DNA of 64,000 nt, taken from positions 1-64,000 of the forward strand of contig NZ_VCRN01000020.1 in the NCBI RefSeq assembly GCF_009849585.1. Reading direction: 5' to 3'. The notes beneath the pieces were generated by a model. The model did not search any database, had not been told where the DNA came from, and worked only from the letters and a program-made list of their open reading frames with translations. The DNA is from Bacillus sp. ZZV12-4809 (GTDB lineage Bacteria; Bacillota; Bacilli; Bacillales; Cytobacillaceae). The position numbers and the translations under genes are program-made. Below, piece after piece: positions 54,142 through 62,408 of this stretch. The first letter of the stretch is position 1. Each line of letters starts with the position of its first letter.

Positions 54142-55077
54142 TTGTCCTTGTTCAAACAAAAAACAATGATTACGCTGGCCAAACTCCTTGTACCCTTATT
54201 CATTTTGCTGTTTGTTATGCTTGAAGCAAAAGGGATTTTCACTGATTTTAATTGGGCTCTCCTTGAGCTATATGTTGACCGGCTAACGGTGCGCAAAATA
54301 TTTTTGATCCTTCTATTAGGGCTCGTTGCCCTTTTTCCAATGTATTTTTATGATGAAATATTGCAAAGGCTTTTCAGAATTAGAGTTCCTAAAAAAAAGC
54401 TTTTATTTTATTCACTATCTGCAAACGCATTCTCTAACTTTATCGGACTGGGAGGTGTGGCAGGAGCTACACTCAGGTCCTATTTTTATAAAGATTACCT
54501 GACAGGCAGTACACCCTATATAAAAGTAATTGCCAAGCTGTCACTGTTTTACCTAACAGGCTTGTCCATATTATCATGGGTCGTTTTATTTACCGATTTA
54601 CATTTATACGATGACGTAAAACTAATAAAATTCGCAGTATGGGCTGTCGCTGCTTACACACCGCTGCTGCTTGGCGTCTACTTCTTTAAGCCGTCTTTTT
54701 GGAATACGAAGCACATCAAAAAGGGGTTTGCAGGGGAACTTCTGACGGTTTCATTGCTGGAGTGGCTATTTATTATCATATGTATCTGGGGAATCGCCAG
54801 AGCCCTGGAAGTATCGATTCCATTTTTGGTTTTATTCCCGATTGTCATCATCTCTGCTTGTGCTGGAATTGCAAGTATGATCCCCGGGGGAATAGGATCC
54901 TTTGACTTTGTATTTTTGATAGGGCTGGAATCTCAGGGAGTCCCATCAGAACTGGGTCTTCTAATTCTCATGTTCTACCGGCTCAGCTATTATATCGTTC
55001 CAGTGTTTATCGGCACGCCGTTTATCATGAATCAGTTTTGGAATAACGGGATGCTAAAGAACAGCTTTAAACTATAA
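54142..55077 (+). CDS. LPG-synthase-type flippase-domain membrane protein
   Basis: A 311-aa protein with eight or more membrane helices, matching the N-terminal membrane half of MprF (UPF0104/YbhN group) but lacking the C-terminal lysyl-transferase domain. Motifs: SANAFSNFIGLGGVAGATLR at about residue 93 and ASMIPGGIGSFDFVFLIGL at about 247. In MprF this half flips lysyl-phosphatidylglycerol; alone its substrate is unknown. TTG start after GGTGGGG. Confidence 0.82.
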   Translation: MSLFKQKTMITLAKLLVPLFILLFVMLEAKGIFTDFNWALLELYVDRLTVRKIFLILLLGLVALFPMYFYDEILQRLFRIRVPKKKLLFYSLSANAFSNFIGLGGVAGATLRSYFYKDYLTGSTPYIKVIAKLSLFYLTGLSILSWVVLFTDLHLYDDVKLIKFAVWAVAAYTPLLLGVYFFKPSFWNTKHIKKGFAGELLTVSLLEWLFIIICIWGIARALEVSIPFLVLFPIVIISACAGIASMIPGGIGSFDFVFLIGLESQGVPSELGLLILMFYRLSYYIVPVFIGTPFIMNQFWNNGMLKNSFKL

Positions 55078-55103
55078 AAGAGCCTAAAGGGGCTCTTTTT
55101 TAT
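55076..55103. terminator. bidirectional terminator
   Basis: AAAAGAGCC and GGCTCTTTT pair around five bases between two convergent genes, with T run on the plus strand. Confidence 0.85.
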
Positions 55104-56168
55104 TTACCAAAGAATATCTAAAATGTCTTTGTTGAATAAGTTTGTATCAATATTGCATGCCTTTGCTTCAATTCCATACTGCCAGCCTGCAATAAGTGAG
55201 TTTTCCGGAGCTTCAGGTTTATACTCAGGTGCCTGTGTCTGGGCGGTGATTCCTTTATTCGGTGCAGCAGTCCATATGAGTGTATTTTCAAGAAGGGGAG
55301 AGTTTCCGGCTGCAGCCTGGTCGAAAGCTTTTCTCAAGGCCTTTTCCTTTTCAAAAACTCCATAAATGCCAGGCTCATAAGGTGATTCCGACATGGCTTG
55401 ATACCAGCCTTTTATAAAAGAAGCGTCTACAGAATAATCAGGCTCGATATCCGCAAAAACTGCGACACCCTCAGGGATTCCCAGCTCCTTTGCCAATTGA
55501 ACAGCTGCTCTTGCTTCACTCTGTCCATTTTCAAGCCCTGTGGCATCATTAAATCGATTCCATATCACAAGTAATTTAATATCATTCTCCTTCAGCAGTT
55601 CAGCCTCTTCAGGTGTAATACCTGCTGATACGCCTTCTTTTTCACCTAAATAACGTCCCCATACTTTAGGAGATCCAAAGTTTTCACGAACACAAGAAAG
55701 CAAGTCGCTTGTAGTGAGACTTGCGGAGTCTACACCCCAAACGACTTCATCATCTCCAGACTGGCCGTTTCGGTCATTTTCCTTACTCCTTTCGCTGCTG
55801 CTGGTTTCCTTTTCATTTCCTTTTTGACTGGAGTCCTGATTTTTATCAGCCTTATTTTTTATCGTATTTGTTACATTAACATCCACATTGACTTCAATAT
55901 CATTCGTCACATTATTATCGATTTGGCTATCTTCGCCATTATTTAAATCGTTGTCGATTGAGTTATTAATATTAGCTTTATTGCCTTTGATATTATTTTT
56001 TACTTCATTCGAAATATCACTGTCATGGCTTTTGCTTTGGACATCCGGAATGGTTTCTGATTTTTGCGTCTTTGCATCCTTTGAATCCATTAGCGAAAAA
56101 GCAAAGAGAGAAATCATTACGGCAAAAAATGCGGTCACAACGAAAGGCAACAGGCCCCGTCTTTCCAT
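55104..56168 (-). CDS. membrane-anchored DUF1906 (glycoside-hydrolase-like) protein
   Basis: A 354-aa protein. A signal anchor (about residues 7-26) is followed by an Asn/Asp/Ser-rich linker of about 110 residues with repeated Asn-x-hydrophobic spacing (for example VNVDVNVTNTIKN). The C-terminal domain, from WGVDSASLTTSDLLSCVREN, has VAVFADIEPDYSVD and SLIAGWQYGIEAKACNIDTN, a TIM-barrel type related to lysozyme-like GH25 folds (DUF1906). A cell-wall role is likely. AAGGAGG precedes the ATG. Confidence 0.8.
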   Translation of the reverse strand: MERRGLLPFVVTAFFAVMISLFAFSLMDSKDAKTQKSETIPDVQSKSHDSDISNEVKNNIKGNKANINNSIDNDLNNGEDSQIDNNVTNDIEVNVDVNVTNTIKNKADKNQDSSQKGNEKETSSSERSKENDRNGQSGDDEVVWGVDSASLTTSDLLSCVRENFGSPKVWGRYLGEKEGVSAGITPEEAELLKENDIKLLVIWNRFNDATGLENGQSEARAAVQLAKELGIPEGVAVFADIEPDYSVDASFIKGWYQAMSESPYEPGIYGVFEKEKALRKAFDQAAAGNSPLLENTLIWTAAPNKGITAQTQAPEYKPEAPENSLIAGWQYGIEAKACNIDTNLFNKDILDILW

Positions 56169-56406
56169 ATCTCACAGCCCTCCTTGTCAATTCATGACAT
56201 CTTATGCGGAGGGCGGAGGGATGGTGATTGGCATCAAAAGGGGAGTATTGAATGGTATCTTATTTTAATATAACACTGAAGCAGGTGACCCTCGGGAAAT
56301 AATTCTTGAGTGTTATAACAGGATAATATCAGTAGTTCTATAAAACGAACGGCGATTGGAGAATGTGTAAAAAAGTCCTGAATGGGTAAATATCCGTATA
56401 TATTCA

Positions 56407-56532
56407 GGCTGAAAAATTTGCTTAAGGCTATGAACTTCACTACTATTAAAATAATAGGCAAATTTTTCAGCCATTTAAGTTGAGAAATGTGTGAATAGGG
56501 GATATTAAATAGTAAAAGGAAATTTTTCAGGA
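56407..56532 (+). promoter_or_regulatory. inverted repeat and third half-site before pncB
   Basis: GGCTGAAAAATTTGC (56407-56421) and GCAAATTTTTCAGCC (56458-56472) are perfect 15-bp inverted arms around 36 bases. A third half, AAATTTTTCAGG, lies at 56520-56531 just before the pncB ribosome binding site. It may be an operator for a regulator of NAD synthesis or a structured leader; none is identified. Confidence 0.5.
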
Positions 56533-56557
56533 TGTTTTGTCACAGGAGGTTGCGATT

Positions 56558-58015
56558 ATGCACACGGAATTTGCAGATGATAGCATAGCTTTACATACTG
56601 ATTTGTACCAGATAAATATGGCTCAGACTTATTGGGAAGACAAGATACATAATCGAAAAGCGGTCTTTGAAGTTTATTTTAGGAAGCTCCCTTTTGGGAA
56701 TGGATATGGTGTTTTTGCGGGCCTCGAACGGGTAATCGAGTATATTGAGAATTTCAGATTCACCGAAAGTGACCTGCTGTACTTAAAAAACGAGATGCAT
56801 TATGCTGATGATTTCCTTGATTATCTGAAAAACATGACTTTTTCAGGAACCCTTAAATCAATGGAAGAAGGAGAGCTTGTCTTCGGCAATGAGCCAATTA
56901 TGCGTGTAGAAGCTCCGCTGGCAGAAGCTCAGATCATTGAAACAGCACTATTAAATATAATAAATTACCAAACTTTGATCGCCACAAAAGCCACACGAAT
57001 AAAAGAAGTCATTGGCGATGGGACAGCAATGGAATTTGGCTCCAGAAGGGCTCAGGAAATGGACGCTGCCATCTGGGGAACAAGAGCAGCATACATTGGC
57101 GGCTTTGATGCCACATCAAACGTAAGAGCGGGCAAAAAATTTGGGATTCCAGCTGCAGGAACCCATGCCCATTCTTTTGTACAGGCATATAAGGACGAGT
57201 ATATTGCTTTTATGAAATACGCCCAGACACATAAAGACTGTGTTTTTCTCGTCGATACGTATGACACGCTCAAATCCGGAGTCCCGAACGCCATTAAAGT
57301 GGCACAGGAAATGGGAGATCAAATTAACTTTAAAGGCATAAGACTGGATAGCGGGGACTTGGCATATTTGTCCAAAGAAGCAAGAAAAATGCTGGATGCT
57401 GCAGGTTTCCCTGATACTAAGATCATCGCATCGAATGATTTAGATGAATACACCATCATTAACCTTAAAGCACAAGGAGCGAAAATTGATATTTGGGGCA
57501 TAGGTACGAAATTGATCACGGCTTATGAGCAGCCTGCATTAGGAGCTGTTTATAAACTCGTCTCAATAGAAGATGAGGACGGCAAGATGGCTGATACAAT
57601 AAAAATCAGCGGAAATCCGGAAAAAGTGACCACCCCCGGCCTGAAGAGAGTGTATCGGATTATCAATAAAGACAACCACAAATCAGAGGGAGACTATATT
57701 GCACTCGATCATGAGAATCCTCAAGCAGAGCCAAGGCTTAAGATGTTCCATCCGGTTCATACGTTTGTAAGCAAATTTGTTACAAATTTCGAAGCGAGAG
57801 AACTGCATAAAGTGATTTTTCAGGAAGGGAAGCTTATCTATAAAGTTCCATCCTTAAAAGAGATGCAGAATTTTGCTAAAGAAAATCTTAATGTCTTATG
57901 GGATGAGTACCGCCGTTCTCTAAATCCGGAGGAATACCCGGTCGACCTGAGCCAGGAGTGCTGGGATAATAAAATGAACATGATCAGCCAGGTAAAACAA
58001 AATTTAAAGAACTGA
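56558..58015 (+). CDS. pncB: nicotinate phosphoribosyltransferase
   Basis: PncB converts nicotinate and PRPP to nicotinate mononucleotide, the first step of NAD salvage. The 485-aa protein begins IALHTDLYQINMAQTYWE and has FEVYFRKLPFGNGYGVFAGL, EFGSRRAQEMDAAIWGTRAA, AGTHAHSFVQAY (catalytic His), FKGIRLDSGDLAYLSKEARK and DIWGIGTKLITAYEQPALG. Start at 56558 has GGAGG eight bases upstream. It is followed after 27 bases by nadE. Confidence 0.94.
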   Translation: MHTEFADDSIALHTDLYQINMAQTYWEDKIHNRKAVFEVYFRKLPFGNGYGVFAGLERVIEYIENFRFTESDLLYLKNEMHYADDFLDYLKNMTFSGTLKSMEEGELVFGNEPIMRVEAPLAEAQIIETALLNIINYQTLIATKATRIKEVIGDGTAMEFGSRRAQEMDAAIWGTRAAYIGGFDATSNVRAGKKFGIPAAGTHAHSFVQAYKDEYIAFMKYAQTHKDCVFLVDTYDTLKSGVPNAIKVAQEMGDQINFKGIRLDSGDLAYLSKEARKMLDAAGFPDTKIIASNDLDEYTIINLKAQGAKIDIWGIGTKLITAYEQPALGAVYKLVSIEDEDGKMADTIKISGNPEKVTTPGLKRVYRIINKDNHKSEGDYIALDHENPQAEPRLKMFHPVHTFVSKFVTNFEARELHKVIFQEGKLIYKVPSLKEMQNFAKENLNVLWDEYRRSLNPEEYPVDLSQECWDNKMNMISQVKQNLKN

Positions 58016-58042
58016 AGCTTTATGAAGAGGGAGGAACCTGCA

Positions 58043-58864
58043 ATGAACAGACAAAAAGAAATTATGGAAGCTTTAAATGTAAATCCAGTGATCAACCCAA
58101 AAGAAGAAATCCAAAAAAGAATCCAGTTTTTAAAAGATTACCTTGTCAAAACGAATGCCAAAGGTTATGTACTAGGCATAAGCGGAGGGCAGGATTCCAC
58201 TCTTGCTGGAAGACTTGCGCAGCTTGCCGTTGAAGAGCTGCGAAATGAAGGCAAAGAGGCAACTTTCATGGCAGTCCGCCTGCCCTATGGTGTACAGCAG
58301 GATGAAGAGGATGCACAGGTGGCGCTCTCTTTTATCCAGGCTGACCGTGAAGTTGTATTTAACATTAAAAATGCAGTTGATGAGGTAAAAACTGAATATG
58401 ATCGCATATTACCGGAAGAACCGTTAAAGGACTATCACAAAGGTAATGTAAAAGCCCGCATGAGAATGATCGCCCAATATGCAATCGGCGGCCAATACGG
58501 CTTGCTGGTCATCGGAACAGATCATGCAGCAGAAGCAGTGACAGGATTCTATACAAAATATGGCGATGGCGGAGCAGATGTCCTGCCATTGGCCGGCCTG
58601 ACTAAAAGACAGGGAAAGGCTCTTCTAAAAGAGCTTGGGGCAGAAGAAAGACTTTACTTAAAAGTGCCAACTGCCGATCTTCTCGACCAGAAGCCCGGAC
58701 AGGCTGATGAAACGGAACTGGGTATTTCATATGATGAATTGGATGACTACCTCGAAGGCAAAACAGTAAGCCCGGAAGCCGCAGAAAAAATTGAAAAACG
58801 TTACATCGTTTCCGAACATAAGCGCCAGATGCCTGCATCCATGCACGATGACTGGTGGAAATAA
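58043..58864 (+). CDS. nadE: NH3-dependent NAD+ synthetase
   Basis: NadE amidates deamido-NAD with ammonia and ATP, the last step of NAD synthesis. The 273-aa protein shows the N-type pyrophosphatase loop [19 protein letters not shown], then [20 protein letters not shown] and [19 protein letters not shown]. There is no glutaminase domain, as in B. subtilis NadE (272 aa). Start at 58043 follows GGGAGG. Forms an operon with pncB. Confidence 0.95.
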   Translation: MNRQKEIMEALNVNPVINPKEEIQKRIQFLKDYLVKTNAKGYVLGISGGQDSTLAGRLAQLAVEELRNEGKEATFMAVRLPYGVQQDEEDAQVALSFIQADREVVFNIKNAVDEVKTEYDRILPEEPLKDYHKGNVKARMRMIAQYAIGGQYGLLVIGTDHAAEAVTGFYTKYGDGGADVLPLAGLTKRQGKALLKELGAEERLYLKVPTADLLDQKPGQADETELGISYDELDDYLEGKTVSPEAAEKIEKRYIVSEHKRQMPASMHDDWWK

Positions 58865-58872
58865 GCCTATGC

Positions 58873-58908
58873 AAAAAGGAAAATCCTCAGGGATTTTCCT
58901 TTTACTTT
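58873..58908. terminator. terminator between convergent genes
   Basis: AAAAGGAAAATCC and GGATTTTCCTTTT pair around a short loop. Confidence 0.88.
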
Positions 58909-59963
58909 TGAGCAAATTTGTTTGAAACTTCCTGAAAAAATTTCTCAGGTTCATCCACATTTAAAACAATGCGGCTTGCCTTTCTTTTTATTCCGTACAT
59001 CAGCTCATATTCTGCCGGCCCCTTCAGCACAATCTCGAACAATGGCTTTTCCTGAATAAGATCTGGAACTCTGGCATCAAATATCTCATTCATTTCTTGT
59101 CTGCTAAACTTTTCAGGACCATCATAATAGCTGATTTCTTTAATATCTTCCAATGGAAGATACATGCTTTTTGAGAACCCTGTCTGGAGCAGCAAATGAG
59201 AATCAGAAAGTACGAATGGGGTTAAGCGGGTGGCGTTTATCTCTGCCAAAAAGTACAAAATGCCATAAATATTAGCCAGTAAGATGAGATAAGCCACAAT
59301 GGCATTCCACGAATGCAGCCAATAATGAAGTCCGATGGATTCAATGGCTATCGCATGGATCAGCATAATGTACACAGCATTTACACTTGTTTTTTGATGA
59401 TAGGTGAAACAATCTCCATTCTTTATAGACAGCTTCTTTTTCCATGAAAACAAGGCGTATTTAAACATCACGAGCTCAGTGATTAATACAGTTCCCAACC
59501 TATTATTTGGAAAATGCGATTCGGCTGCCTTCTTAACATTAAAGAGGAATAGAGAATTTATACCGTTTAGCCTCCGGTATTCTTTTAATAGTACAGGCAG
59601 CTTGGTAAGTATCTTATAGGCAATAAACAGCTCCAGTCCAATAAAAATCGCTTCGGATACAACAATTACATATGGCAGAAAGGCAAACTGCGAAAAATGA
59701 CTGGAAGGGATAATAAAATAAGCAGCTGCGTATCCTGCTAAAATAACTGCCCCTACATACTTAAGCGAATACCTTTTGCGAAGGATAAGGAAATACGTTA
59801 ACAGCGGGACAACAACCAGCAAATCAAACAGGGAGCCAACCGCCGCTCCGTCCGGCACCGGACCAAAGAGCGTGGTCCTGTACAGAATGTAGTTGGAAAA
59901 TAGAATCATAGATAAAAGGACACCAAACACTAGCCACTTTGGCCTTTTCAAAGCATTTGTCAT
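58902..59963 (-). CDS. multi-pass membrane protein with PH-like C-terminus
   Basis: A 353-aa protein. Residues 10-240 hold about seven hydrophobic helices, with a soluble loop near 130-190. The C-terminal 100 residues (ATRLTPFVLSDSHLLLQTG, MYLPLEDIKEISYYDGPEKF) look like a bacterial PH domain. Relatives in Bacillus are sometimes labelled beta-carotene monooxygenase, which nothing here supports. GAGGTGG precedes the ATG. Function unknown. Confidence 0.7.
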   Translation of the reverse strand: MTNALKRPKWLVFGVLLSMILFSNYILYRTTLFGPVPDGAAVGSLFDLLVVVPLLTYFLILRKRYSLKYVGAVILAGYAAAYFIIPSSHFSQFAFLPYVIVVSEAIFIGLELFIAYKILTKLPVLLKEYRRLNGINSLFLFNVKKAAESHFPNNRLGTVLITELVMFKYALFSWKKKLSIKNGDCFTYHQKTSVNAVYIMLIHAIAIESIGLHYWLHSWNAIVAYLILLANIYGILYFLAEINATRLTPFVLSDSHLLLQTGFSKSMYLPLEDIKEISYYDGPEKFSRQEMNEIFDARVPDLIQEKPLFEIVLKGPAEYELMYGIKRKASRIVLNVDEPEKFFQEVSNKFAQK

Positions 59964-60065
59964 AATTATCCACCTCGGTTTAATTATAGCTTAAATGAGG
60001 GTGGAGTGATATGGAAATCAGGTTGAATTAATGCCTGCTTCTGACTCTAAATGAAGCGAGGCGCC

Positions 60066-60930
60066 ATTTTATGCCTTAACATTGGGCAACTTCGGACACT
60101 GAATGCAGCAGGTCGCTGTTTTGTGTCAGAACCTCGGGCTACTTTGGACACAAAATGACTCAGGGTCCCGTTTTGTGTCAGAACCTCGGGCTACTTTGGA
60201 CACAAAATGCCTAGGGGCCCCGTTTTGTGTCAGAACCTCGGGCCACTTTGGACACAAAATGACTCAGAGCGCCGTTTTGTGTCAGAACCCTAGGTAACTT
60301 CTGACACAAAAGACCTCGGGGCCCCGTATTGCGTCTGAACCTTGGGTAACTTCTGACACAAAAGACCTCGGGGCCCCGTTTTGTGTCAGAACCTCGGGCT
60401 ACTTTGGACACAAAATGACTCAGAGCGCCGTTTTGTGTCAGAACCTCGGGCCACTTTGGACACAAAATGACTCAGAGCGCCGTTTTGTGTCAGAACCCTA
60501 GGTAACTTCTGACACAAAAGACCTCGGGGCCCCGTTTTGCGTCTGAACCTTGGGTAACTTCTGACACAAAAGACCTCGGGGCCCCGTTTTGTGTCAGAAC
60601 CTCGGGCTACTTTGGACACAAAATGCCTAGGGGCCCCGTTTTGTGTCAGAACCTCGGGCCACTTTGGACACAAAATGACTCAGAGCGCCGTTTTGTGTCA
60701 GAACCCTAGGTAACTTCTGACACAAAATGCCTCGGGGCCCCGTTTTGTGTCAGAACCCTAGGTAACTTCTGACACAAAATGACTCGTAGCCCCGTTTTGT
60801 GTCTGAACATTGGGCAACTTCGGACTCTAAATGCGGCAGATGGCTAGTTTGTGTTTGAACCTCGGCACACTTTTAACTCAAAATGAAGCAGATCGCAGAT
60901 TTGTGTCAGAACCCAGTCCAACATAAGACT
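60066..60930. repeat. tandem array of a 52-bp palindromic unit (about 16 copies)
   Basis: The core TTTTGTGTCAGAAC recurs every 52 bases (for example 60171, 60223, 60275). Each unit has TTTTGTGTC and GACACAAAA as inverted arms about 20 bases apart, then a G+C-rich joint such as CTCGGGGCCCCG. Variants follow a higher order of four units (208 bp), seen at units starting about 60171 and 60379 and in part at 60587. Outer units are degenerate. As 52 is not a multiple of three, open frames here are incidental. Confidence 0.93.
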
Positions 60931-61139
60931 ACGAGTACCAGTTTGCGGCTTCACGTCAGAACCAAAGCCATCTTAATACTCAAACATACACCTCTTTACG
61001 GTATTGTGTATAACCGCACACACGTTAAACCGATTCACTGGAATTGTTTTCGCATCAAAAACATACACTATGAAATTCTTACATTCCGCCCCAACAATTA
61101 CCTGTTTAATAGAACAGGAGTTTCTGATTAAATATAAAT

Positions 61140-61766
61140 ATGAAAACACTATCAAAACTTTCATTCATTTTAATGTTGTCTGTCGCACTTGTCTTTGGAT
61201 TCAATTTCGATGCAAAAGCATCAACAGTACATACGGTTCAGTCAGGGGATACGATGTGGAAGATTGCCATGAAGTATCAGGTTGGGGTTCCTGAAATCAT
61301 CAATGCCAATGGGCAGATTTCAAATCCGAACTTCATCTATCCAGGGCAAAAGGTGAATATCCCTACTCTTTCAAAAGCCACAACAGGTGTTGAAGAGCAG
61401 GTGGTTCAGCTTGTTAACCAGGAAAGAGCAAAGTACGGATTAAAGCCGCTTAAATCAAATTGGGAGCTTGCGAGAGTAGCAAGATACAAATCTCAGGATA
61501 TGATTAATAAGAGATATTTTGATCATAACTCTCCTACATACGGAAGCCCGTTTGATATGATGAGGAGCTTTGGAATTACATACAGAACTGCTGGAGAAAA
61601 CATTGCTGCAGGTCAAAAAACACCTCAGGAAGTTGTAACGGCATGGATGAACAGCGAAGGTCACCGCAAGAACATCCTTTCCGCCAATTTCACAGAAATC
61701 GGTGTGGGATATGCACAGGGCGGAAGTTATGGCCACTATTGGACACAGATGTTTATAGGGAGGTAA
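61140..61766 (+). CDS. secreted LysM and CAP-domain protein
   Basis: A 208-aa exported protein: signal peptide (1-27, ending DAKAS), LysM domain (VHTVQSGDTMWKIAMKYQVG, about 29-75) that binds peptidoglycan, and a CAP/SCP domain (VVQLVNQERAKYGLKPLKSN to YWTQMFIGR). The CAP domain is closely related to that of the broken lipoprotein at 20622-21478 and to B. subtilis YkwD. Function likely at the cell wall or spore. The ATG lacks a good ribosome binding site: AGGAG lies about 21 bases upstream. Confidence 0.88.
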   Translation: MKTLSKLSFILMLSVALVFGFNFDAKASTVHTVQSGDTMWKIAMKYQVGVPEIINANGQISNPNFIYPGQKVNIPTLSKATTGVEEQVVQLVNQERAKYGLKPLKSNWELARVARYKSQDMINKRYFDHNSPTYGSPFDMMRSFGITYRTAGENIAAGQKTPQEVVTAWMNSEGHRKNILSANFTEIGVGYAQGGSYGHYWTQMFIGR

Positions 61767-61771
61767 ATAAT

Positions 61772-61802
61772 AAAGCACCGGAAGAATATCCGGTGCTTTT
61801 TT
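61772..61802 (+). terminator. terminator of the LysM-CAP gene
   Basis: AAAGCACCGGA and TCCGGTGCTTT pair around six bases, with T run. Confidence 0.88.
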
Positions 61803-61807
61803 GTGCA

Positions 61808-62260
61808 TTAATCTACCACAATATAAGCAATCATAGGCCCGCTATTATCCTTATCCGGATGAGTAAGGCAAATCAGCCGGTATATACCTTTTTTATCAAA
61901 TTGAAGTGGGACTACTGTTTCCTCAGCTTTCTTTACAACACCCTTGATATCAGTTCCTTCGATAATATAAGGGTGCTCCATTCCATTGACTCCCCAAATT
62001 TTCAGGTTTACCTTTTCACCTTTCTTGAGAAAAATGGTTCCCGGATCCCAGCGGTAGGCTTCAATTTCCTTTCCATCAGGTAGCTTGGCTTTAAATTCTC
62101 CTGTCACCATATGAATTTCCCGGACTTTTTCAGTTTCATTCTGGTTGAATACCGTCATACTGTCAGACTTTGAAAAATACCATACAGATGCAGAAACAAT
62201 GACTGAAAATATGATGACAAATGCAATGATGCTTCGTTTCTTTAATACAAGAAAAGGCAT
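61808..62260 (-). CDS. membrane-anchored cupredoxin-domain protein
   Basis: A 150-aa protein with an N-terminal membrane anchor (about residues 10-28) and a cupredoxin domain outside. Likely type 1 copper ligands are His in GMEHPYIIEG, then Cys and His in YRLICLTHP, and Met in SGPMIAY. It resembles the soluble domain of cytochrome oxidase subunit II-like cupredoxins; electron transfer or copper binding is likely. Start at 62260 follows GGAAGGAG with seven-base spacing. Confidence 0.8.
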   Translation of the reverse strand: MPFLVLKKRSIIAFVIIFSVIVSASVWYFSKSDSMTVFNQNETEKVREIHMVTGEFKAKLPDGKEIEAYRWDPGTIFLKKGEKVNLKIWGVNGMEHPYIIEGTDIKGVVKKAEETVVPLQFDKKGIYRLICLTHPDKDNSGPMIAYIVVD

Positions 62261-62408
62261 GCTCATGCTCCTTCCAAAAATAGTTGTCCATATATAGATA
62301 TGCAGGAAGGGCATCATAACTTGTCTACTATTTGAAGGATTTTTCCGATTTATTCTTTACAGCTGCTGAAATATTATTTCATAATAGATTAAAAAAGGAT
62401 GTGGCAGC

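Noticed and set aside
60211..60673. Repetitive minus-strand ORFs with CVRSYPRFRR-like repeats in the tandem array
   Set aside because: The 52-bp unit shifts frame each copy; open frames arise from lack of stops in the repeat, with no ribosome binding site.
60066..60930. Possible CRISPR array
   Set aside because: The whole 52-bp unit repeats, including what would be spacers, and no cas genes are present.
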